20,325 nucleotides of DNA from Burkholderiales bacterium (GTDB lineage Bacteria > Pseudomonadota > Gammaproteobacteria > Burkholderiales > CAIKXV01): contig JACMMK010000340.1 in the NCBI GenBank assembly GCA_014379045.1, positions 1-20,325 of the forward strand, written 5' to 3'. Shown piece after piece: positions 15,823-20,325 of this stretch (position 1 is its first letter; the number at the start of each line of letters is the position of its first letter). The position numbers and the translations under genes were made by a program. Below the pieces are notes generated by a model that did no database searches, had not been told where the DNA came from, and was given only the letters and a program-made list of their open reading frames with translations.

Positions 15823-16808
15823 AGACCGCGCGCGCTCACACGGTTCGCATCGTCCAGGGCCTGCTCGCCGCCATCGCGTTCGGCAGTGGCATGCCACGAG
15901 ACGGCCATGCCCAGGCGTATCCGTTGAAGCCGGTGCGGATCGTCGTGCCGTCGTCGCCGGGTGGCGGCACCGACTTCACCGCGCGCCTGCTGGCGGGGCG
16001 GCTCACCGAATCGCTCGGCCAGCCGTTCATCGTCGAGAACCGGGCTGGCGCGGGCACGGTGCTGGGCAACGACGTCGTGGCGAAAAGCGCACCCGACGGC
16101 TACACGGTGCTGATGGCGGCGTCGGCGCTGGTCATCACCGCTGCGGTCCAGCGCATTCCGTACGACGTCGTGCGCGACTTTGCGCCGATCTCGCAAGCGG
16201 TATCGGTGCCGAACGTCCTGGTCGTGCACCCGTCGCTGCCGGTGAAGACCGTGAAGGAGTTTATCGCGCTGGCGCGGCGGCAACCGGGCAAGCTCACAGC
16301 CGGATCGGCGGGCACGGGCACTAGTCCGCACCTGTCGCTGGTGCTGCTGGAAACGATGACCGGGACCAGTATTCTGCACGTCCCGTACAAGGGTTCGGGG
16401 CAAGGCATGATCGGCCTTCTGGGCGGCGAGGTCGCGCTGATGTTTCCGAGCGTCCCTTCGGCGGTGCAGCAGATCAAGGCGGGAAAGCTGCGCGCGCTCG
16501 GTGTCACGACGAGCCAGCGCTCGATCGGTTTGCCGGACGTGCCCACGATTGCCGAAGCCGGAGTCCCCGGTTACGAGGCGACACAGTGGTTCGGCCTGAT
16601 GGGCCCCGCCGGTATGCCACGCACCGCGATCGACGTGCTGTACAAGGCGACGGCAGAAGCGCTCGGCTCGCCCGAGGCGAGGAAGCTGTTGATGGTCGAA
16701 GGTGCCGAGCCGGTGGCCAGTCGCCCCGAGGCGTTCGGCCAGTACATCAAGGCTGAATTGACGAAATGGGCGGCGGTGGTCAAGGCCGCGGGTATGGCGC
16801 AGCAATGA
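15819..16808 (+). CDS. Bug/TctC-family periplasmic substrate-binding protein (receptor 5)
   Basis: The 329-residue receptor begins at ATG 15819, overlapping the flavoprotein TGA by ATGA. It has a basic n-region (MKTARAHTVR), a hydrophobic core and a cleavage site near residue 31 (DGHA before QAYPLKP). Landmarks are VPSSPGGGTDFTAR (43-56), LGQPFIVENRAGAG, PDGYTVLMA, VHPSLPVKT, GSAGTGTSPHLSLVLL, HVPYKGSGQGMIGLL, LPDVPTIAEAGVPGY and EATQWFGLMGPAGMP. It is the closest relative of receptor 3 in this window, with several shared stretches of ten or more residues. Its stop overlaps the ATG of the second lactonase. The ligand is probably close to that of receptor 3 and unlike that of receptor 4. Confidence 0.95.
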   Translation: MKTARAHTVRIVQGLLAAIAFGSGMPRDGHAQAYPLKPVRIVVPSSPGGGTDFTARLLAGRLTESLGQPFIVENRAGAGTVLGNDVVAKSAPDGYTVLMAASALVITAAVQRIPYDVVRDFAPISQAVSVPNVLVVHPSLPVKTVKEFIALARRQPGKLTAGSAGTGTSPHLSLVLLETMTGTSILHVPYKGSGQGMIGLLGGEVALMFPSVPSAVQQIKAGKLRALGVTTSQRSIGLPDVPTIAEAGVPGYEATQWFGLMGPAGMPRTAIDVLYKATAEALGSPEARKLLMVEGAEPVASRPEAFGQYIKAELTKWAAVVKAAGMAQQ

Positions 16809-17740
16809 ACCCGATGCTCGATCTGTTTCGGCAGCCCGAGGCGATCAAGGCCGAATCGTACACGTCATTGCCCGCGAAGTTTCGCACGAAGGGACGCAAC
16901 GCGTGGACCGAGGCGAACCGCCAGCGGATGGAGGTCGAGTGTTTCCTCGAGGGCCCGTCTTTCGATCGTGACGGCAACCTCTGGCTGGTCGACATTCCGT
17001 TCGGGCGCGTGTTCAGGGTTTCGCCGTCCTGCGAATGGGAACTGATCGTTCAGTATGATGGATGGCCGAATGGACTGAAGATCCACCAGGACGGTCGGAT
17101 CTTCATCTGCGACTACATGAACGGACTGATGCTGCTCGATCCATCGAGCGGCCGCATCGAGACGCTGATCGGCTCGGTTCACAGCGAATCGTTCAAGGGA
17201 CTCAACGACCTTCATTTCGCAGCCAATGGCGACCTGTACTTCACCGACCAGGGTCAAAGCGGCATCACCGACCCGACCGGCCGCGTCTACCGGCTGCGGT
17301 CGTCCGGCGCGCTGGACCGGCTATGCTCGAACGTGCCTGGCGCGAACGGTATCACGCTCAGCACGAATGACCGGCATTGCTACATCGCGGCGACCGGCAG
17401 CCAGCAGATCTGGCGGTTGCCGCTCATGGCCGACGGTTCGGTGTCGAAGTCACGGATGGCGATCCAGCTGACCGGTGGCATCGCGGGCCCCGACGGCATC
17501 GAGATGGACGAGGAAAACGGTATCATCGTTTGCCACCTCGGTGTCGGCGTTTGGCGGTTCAACAGCAACATGTTGCCGACACACATCGTTTATTCCGACA
17601 ACCCGGAGCATCAGAATCTGGCGAATGTCGCCTTCGGCGGAACCGATCGCAAGACGCTCTTCATCGTGCAGGCGATGACCGGAGACATTCTCACGGCCCC
17701 AATGCCGGTGGCGGGCAAGCGGATGTTTGCACACCGCTGA
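16805..17740 (+). CDS. SMP-30/gluconolactonase-family lactonase 2
   Basis: The 311-residue beta-propeller is paralogous to the first operon gene. ATG 16805 overlaps the receptor 5 stop (ATGA), which fixes the start. Metal ligands expected for the family are Glu49 in FLEGPSF, Asn181 in GANGITL and Asp230 in GPDGIEMD, with Asn134 in GLNDLHF at the substrate position. Blades are visible as RDGNLWLVD, QDGRIFICD and NGDLYFTD. FLEGPSFDRDGNLW and VDIPFGRVFR are identical to lactonase 1, while the N-terminus (MNPMLDLFRQPEAIKAESYTS) and the second half differ more. There is no signal peptide, so it should act in the cytoplasm. It is the last gene of the operon. Two lactonases in one operon suggest two lactone substrates, two stereoisomers or two steps. 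Confidence 0.93.
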   Translation: MNPMLDLFRQPEAIKAESYTSLPAKFRTKGRNAWTEANRQRMEVECFLEGPSFDRDGNLWLVDIPFGRVFRVSPSCEWELIVQYDGWPNGLKIHQDGRIFICDYMNGLMLLDPSSGRIETLIGSVHSESFKGLNDLHFAANGDLYFTDQGQSGITDPTGRVYRLRSSGALDRLCSNVPGANGITLSTNDRHCYIAATGSQQIWRLPLMADGSVSKSRMAIQLTGGIAGPDGIEMDEENGIIVCHLGVGVWRFNSNMLPTHIVYSDNPEHQNLANVAFGGTDRKTLFIVQAMTGDILTAPMPVAGKRMFAHR

Positions 17741-17776
17741 AGCCTGGCCCCAGCAGCTGAAACTTCGCCGCCGACT

Positions 17777-17791
17777 GCGCGCTTTTCGCGC
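17777..17791. terminator. Weak hairpin between converging genes
   Basis: GCGCG (17777-17781) pairs with CGCGC (17787-17791) around CTTTT, in the 69-base gap between the end of the operon and the end of the HTH gene. It lacks a flanking T tract on either strand, so intrinsic termination is doubtful. Confidence 0.25.
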
Positions 17792-17809
17792 GCCTCGAGT
17801 GAATCGACG

Positions 17810-18256
17810 TTAAGCCTCGACCGCCTTGGAATTGAGCAACTTCTCCAGGCGTCCTTGCACTTCGCGTTTTCCCAACCCGCGCAATTCCGCAATGGCGCCG
17901 ACCATCGACGGTTGGGGGCGCGTGGTTTCGGATTCCCAGTTGTAGATCGTCTGCTCACTGACGACCAGCAGTGCGGCAAGTTCGCGCACGGAAAGCCCGA
18001 GCCGTGCGCGAAACGAACGGAAGCCATCGGCGCGAAAACGCATCCGTACCGCAGGCTCGACGGCTGCAACGGGTGCACTCGCGCGACGCGACAGGGCCGA
18101 CAGTTCGCGCCTGAGCGCGGTGCAGTCTTCCTTGAGTTCCGAAATAGTTCGACGCTGCTGCGCCCAGCGCTTCTTCAGTGGTGCGATCTCTGCGTTGACT
18201 TGACGGCGGGCAAGCCGGGTGATTTCTGCGCGTAGGAGCGATGTGAGATTTGGCAT
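17810..18256 (-). CDS. Small DNA-binding protein with N-terminal coiled coil and XRE-type HTH
   Basis: The 148-residue protein has a charged N-terminal helix (about 1-58: LRAEITRLARRQVNAEI, then ISELKEDCTALRRELSAL) likely to form a coiled coil. A linker follows, and then a Cro/C1-type HTH (about 76-135: GFRSFRARLGLSVRELAALL, VSEQTIYNWESETTRP). The tail LRGLGKREVQGRLEKLL is typical of a widespread proteobacterial family usually annotated only as helix-turn-helix domain protein, whose targets are not established. The ATG at 18256 has no obvious Shine-Dalgarno sequence. It converges on the catabolic operon and is not part of it. Palindromes 140-180 bases upstream may be its own binding sites; this is inference. 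Confidence 0.88.
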   Translation of the reverse strand: MPNLTSLLRAEITRLARRQVNAEIAPLKKRWAQQRRTISELKEDCTALRRELSALSRRASAPVAAVEPAVRMRFRADGFRSFRARLGLSVRELAALLVVSEQTIYNWESETTRPQPSMVGAIAELRGLGKREVQGRLEKLLNSKAVEA

Positions 18257-18397
18257 GAGTTGGCTGGGGATCGAAGGTCAAAGGGCATGCGGCGGTTGCG
18301 AGGTTGCTGCGAAAGTCGTGCGTCAAGGGCAAGGCGTCGCAGCGATAGGGCGTCTGGTCCAGGCCCGCGGGTAATCACGGCGGACATGTGCTGCGAA

Positions 18398-18413
18398 CAT
18401 GACTTATGTCATG
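18398..18413. promoter_or_regulatory. Inverted repeat CATGAC-TTAT-GTCATG, candidate operator
   Basis: CATGAC (18398-18403) and GTCATG (18408-18413) are exact complements around TTAT. Related half-sites GACAT (18384-18388) and ATGTC (18422-18426) lie on either side. The cluster is about 140 bases upstream of the HTH gene and could bind it or another regulator. Confidence 0.4.
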
Positions 18414-18424
18414 ACTCCCCAATG

Positions 18425-18436
18425 TCAAAGCTTTGA
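18425..18436. repeat. Perfect 12-bp palindrome TCAAAGCTTTGA
   Basis: This is fully self-complementary and starts 12 bases after the CATGAC/GTCATG repeat, in the AT-rich part of the gap. It is a candidate protein-binding site, with no direct evidence. Confidence 0.4.
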
Positions 18437-18502
18437 TTCCTTGTTGTGTGGCGGATATTACTTCCACTGCGCTATCGGCGCACAGTTAAAAAGTCCTGCC
18501 GC

Positions 18503-18528
18503 AGGCGTTGCCAAGGGCGACAACGCCT
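18503..18528. repeat. Inverted repeat AGGCGTTG/CAACGCCT
   Basis: AGGCGTTG (18503-18510) and CAACGCCT (18521-18528) are perfect complements with a 10-base loop. An overlapping second pair, GCCTCGA and TCGAGGC, extends the potential structure to about 18559. It could be an RNA hairpin or a mobile-element remnant; function unknown. Confidence 0.35.
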
Positions 18529-18931
18529 CGAATCCAATAGCGCAAGGCAGGCTCGAGGCAGACGCACTTGGCGTTTGTGAACGTCGGAGGCCGGAATGTT
18601 CTCCAAGCGGGCGCACAGGACGCCCCCAACGTTGGACTACGATACTTGGCTCGAAGAACATCGCAGCGGGACAGCGGCGTTGTCCACCCGGCGCCCCATT
18701 GGGCAGCAAAACCCTTGCGTGAACGAAGCTGAAACGCGACGGTCGACGGAGGGATCGCGCCGTGGGATCGCCCCGGACTCGGTTACGCTCACGGTGATGA
18801 ATGCTGAAGCGCTTACGCCCGGATCGCGCGCTCTGGCGACCGGTAGCAGGCCGGATCCATCAGTATTTCAAGGCTGGCAACTTGAGCCACGCGCTGCAAC
18901 GCGTCCCGCCAGGTAAAGGGCGAGCGCGACT

Positions 18932-19675
18932 TTACTTCGGCGCCTTGAACTTAGCGAGGAATGCCAATACGGCGGTCCAGTTCTCTTCTGCGCCCGACGC
19001 GTTGCGGTCGGCGCGCAGCGTGGACGAGCCGTGCACCCCGCGCTTGTTCGGAAGAAACAGCGTCTTGTCGCGGCTGGGCGCGGCCGTGAGCAGCGTGCGT
19101 GACTCCTCGATCTCGTCCTCGCCGCTGCTCTGGGTGATGAACATCGGCAGGGACACCTTCTGCGCCGCTGCGCGCACCGCGCCCTTCTTGCCCAGGTACT
19201 CGCCGGGCGAGAACGCGAGCAGCCCTTGCAGGTCGCCCGGTTGGGCAGCGGCGAGCAGAAACACCAGCGCCGCCGAATAGCTCGACCCCCAGACCAGCAG
19301 TGGCGCGCCCTGCGCCCGGGTCTTGCCCCAGGCGAGCGCGGCCTCGAGGTCGGCGAGCGCTGCGTCGTAAGCGGTCGAGCGGCCGAGCACATCGACGGTG
19401 CGGTTCTTGCCGCCGAACTCGGTGCCCCCGGAGCGCTGGTCGATCGCCAGTACGCTGAAGCCGGCGCGGTTCAGACGCGGTGCGAGCGGTGTGTACTCGG
19501 CGCGGCTCCCATCCGCCTGGTGGAATGCCAGAATGAGTGGCGCGCCCTTGGCCGCAGCCGGCCAGAACGTACCGTAGACCTTGACCCCGTCCGCGGCGGT
19601 CAACGTCACCTGCTCGGCGGCGCCAGCCCGTCCGACGAGTAGAAACATGCAAACCAACAACAGCGTCAGACGCAT
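18932..19675 (-). CDS. Secreted alpha/beta hydrolase
   Basis: The 247-residue protein starts at ATG 19675, preceded by GAGGAGGA about 8 bases upstream. The frame is open 77 codons further, but those residues look non-coding. Residues 1-20 form a Sec signal peptide (MRLTLLLVCMFLLVGRAGAA). The alpha/beta hydrolase fold follows: ADGVKVYGTFWPA, LILAFHQADGSRAEY (the HQ-x-D oxyanion strand), FSVLAIDQRSGG, and the nucleophile elbow VWGSSYSA with Ser132 in Gly-x-Ser-x-Ser. The likely acid is Asp187 in SGEDEIEE, and His215 in RGVHGS completes the triad. It resembles dienelactone-hydrolase-like or BAAT-type esterases, with an x-Ser-x elbow rather than Cys, so an esterase is more likely than a true dienelactone hydrolase. 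It acts in the periplasm or outside. The substrate is unknown. It has no operon partner within the window and a 315-base upstream gap. Confidence 0.85.
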   Translation of the reverse strand: MRLTLLLVCMFLLVGRAGAAEQVTLTAADGVKVYGTFWPAAAKGAPLILAFHQADGSRAEYTPLAPRLNRAGFSVLAIDQRSGGTEFGGKNRTVDVLGRSTAYDAALADLEAALAWGKTRAQGAPLLVWGSSYSAALVFLLAAAQPGDLQGLLAFSPGEYLGKKGAVRAAAQKVSLPMFITQSSGEDEIEESRTLLTAAPSRDKTLFLPNKRGVHGSSTLRADRNASGAEENWTAVLAFLAKFKAPK

Positions 19676-19786
19676 CACGCTAGTCCTCCTCGTCGGATCA
19701 TTCAGTCGAACCAGAATCGGGTGGAAGGCAACAGCAACGTCGGTTGTCCTCATACGCAGAATCTCAAACTTCGGATTCAAATACAC

Positions 19787-19801
19787 CACAAAGCGTTTGT
19801 G
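19787..19801. promoter_or_regulatory. Dyad CACAAA-GCG-TTTGTG upstream of the hydrolase
   Basis: The 6-base arms are exact complements around GCG. On the minus strand the dyad overlaps TTGGCA, a possible -35, about 120 bases upstream of the hydrolase start. The paired -10 (TATTTG, 16 bases on) is poor. It is a candidate operator only. Confidence 0.3.
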
Positions 19802-19938
19802 CCAACACGTCATGGCCTGCCCGGACGAGTCAGTGTCTCGAAGCTGCACGTTATCGACACCGGATCGCTCTGAAGCACTCTGATTGACGGTTTCCGCTCT
19901 GCGCACCGTTACCGGAACGCCCGCCGGTGTCCGCGCGT

Positions 19939-19953
19939 CGCCCCGTTGGGGCG
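19939..19953. terminator. GC-rich hairpin after the guanylyltransferase-like gene
   Basis: CGCCCC (19939-19944) and GGGGCG (19948-19953) pair perfectly around GTT, 38 bases downstream of the minus-strand stop at 19991. The position fits a terminator, but no T tract follows. Confidence 0.35.
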
Positions 19954-19990
19954 TACGGCAGCGCTTGCCAAGTCCACCCGTGCGACGACC

Positions 19991-20325
19991 TCATGACCGC
20001 TGCCGCCCCCGGTCCCCGACGCCGGGCACAGCCAGGGCGACACCGCGCCACATTCCGGCTGCACACACGCGCCGGTAGTTCTCGGGTGTGTCCAGATCGA
20101 ACGAGATCGCCGAACACTGACTCAAGCTTGCCTGGACACCGCCTTCGGTCAGTGACGCCATGTGTCGCGCGGCGCTGTCGGAACCGAACACGAATGCCAT
20201 GCCGGCGGCTGCCGGCAGCAACAGCGCGTTCGTCCCGTTGCCATCCAAATCGGCAACCACGGCCGCGCTGTCGTCGGGCGTGCGCGCGATCAGCGTGCTC
20301 AGCGCCGCACCCGTCACCGTCGGCA
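19991..20325 (-). CDS. cofC: CofC-like 2-phospho-L-lactate (or phosphoenolpyruvate/3-phosphoglycerate) guanylyltransferase, C-terminal part
   Basis: About 111 residues are visible; the N-terminus lies beyond the right edge. The frame is open from 20325 to the stop at 19991. The peptide has the C-terminal CofC pattern: VVADLDGNGTNALLL (the D-x-G-G-T-N-A-L-L type substrate loop, here with Asn-Gly), then FVFGSDSAARHMASL, where F-G-x-x-S-x-x-x-H is typical, and ISFDLDTPENYRRV, the D-x-D-T-P-E-D type end. CofC enzymes transfer GMP to a phospho-acid to start side-chain assembly of coenzyme F420. F420 genes do occur in some betaproteobacteria, and CofC-like nucleotidyltransferases also exist outside F420 synthesis. 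A MobA-like molybdenum-cofactor enzyme is the main alternative but fits the TNALLL motif less well. Confidence 0.65.
   Translation of the reverse strand, partial: PTVTGAALSTLIARTPDDSAAVVADLDGNGTNALLLPAAAGMAFVFGSDSAARHMASLTEGGVQASLSQCSAISFDLDTPENYRRVCAAGMWRGVALAVPGVGDRGRQRS

Larger units (their letters stand above)
18257..18931. other. 675-base stretch without a convincing gene
   Basis: Several open frames of 60-110 codons exist, but none shows a domain, a ribosome site or plausible protein composition. The left part (about 18383-18470) is distinctly AT-richer than its surroundings and holds two palindromes, so it probably contains promoter and operator elements for the HTH gene. The middle (18500-18570) has nested inverted repeats. 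The right part (18600-18931) shows nothing I can name; decayed coding sequence is possible. A short hairpin ACGCG/CGCGT (18889-18904) lies just downstream of the hydrolase stop on its strand, without a T tract. Confidence 0.5.
19676..19990. other. 315-base gap upstream of the hydrolase
   Basis: No convincing gene is seen here. The part near the hydrolase (about 19740-19800) is AT-richer and is the likely promoter region. It contains a 15-base dyad (19787-19801). A GC hairpin follows the end of the guanylyltransferase-like gene (19939-19953). Confidence 0.45.

Noticed and set aside
18525..18535. TCGAATCC, resembling a tRNA T-loop
   Set aside because: The flanking bases do not form a T stem and no acceptor, D or anticodon arm can be folded around it.
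18399..18722. A 107-codon plus-strand frame in the gap before the hydrolase
   Set aside because: It has no Shine-Dalgarno sequence and no domain, it runs across two palindromes and its composition is irregular, so it is not reported as a gene.
19780..19806. TTGGCAC on the minus strand, resembling a sigma54 -24 element
   Set aside because: The required GC is not found at the -12 spacing, so the match is only half of the consensus.

Overview
The window looks like a high-GC betaproteobacterial chromosome, probably Burkholderiales. This is inferred from the base composition, the five Bug/TctC-type periplasmic binding proteins (a family hugely expanded in Bordetella, Achromobacter and relatives) and a CysB-type LysR regulator. 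No rRNA, tRNA, CRISPR array or intact mobile element is visible.

Left part (1-5749). On the minus strand lie an enoyl-CoA hydratase, a Bug receptor and the first 44 codons of a probable amidase, which is coupled to the receptor by a TGATG overlap and cut by the window edge. A plus-strand Bug receptor diverges from the hydratase across an 86-base gap that carries a perfect 9-bp inverted repeat. It converges on a minus-strand single-chain NDP-forming acyl-CoA synthetase.

Centre (5749-17740). A CysB-like LysR gene is divergent from a tight ten-gene plus-strand array: SMP-30 lactonase, MmgE/PrpD, Bug, DUF35 zinc-ribbon/OB protein, thiolase-fold protein, AMP-forming acyl-CoA ligase, Bug, FAD dehydrogenase, Bug, second SMP-30 lactonase. 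Most junctions overlap or are separated by a few tens of bases, so this is very likely one LysR-controlled operon. A reasonable working model is uptake of an organic acid or lactone, lactone opening (SMP-30), dehydration or isomerisation (MmgE/PrpD), CoA activation (AMP ligase), flavin-dependent desaturation, hydration (the hydratase to the left), and carbon-carbon cleavage by the DUF35/thiolase-fold pair. The substrate cannot be read from the sequence. Two details suggest it is not a standard fatty acid or C4-dicarboxylate route. The flavoprotein has tyrosines where fumarate reductases have catalytic arginines, and the thiolase-fold protein lacks the usual nucleophilic cysteine.

Right part (17741-20325). 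A small coiled-coil/HTH protein, a 675-base stretch without a convincing gene but with several palindromes, a secreted alpha/beta hydrolase, and the C-terminal part of a CofC-like guanylyltransferase running off the right edge. All three genes are on the minus strand, and the functional link to the central operon is unclear.
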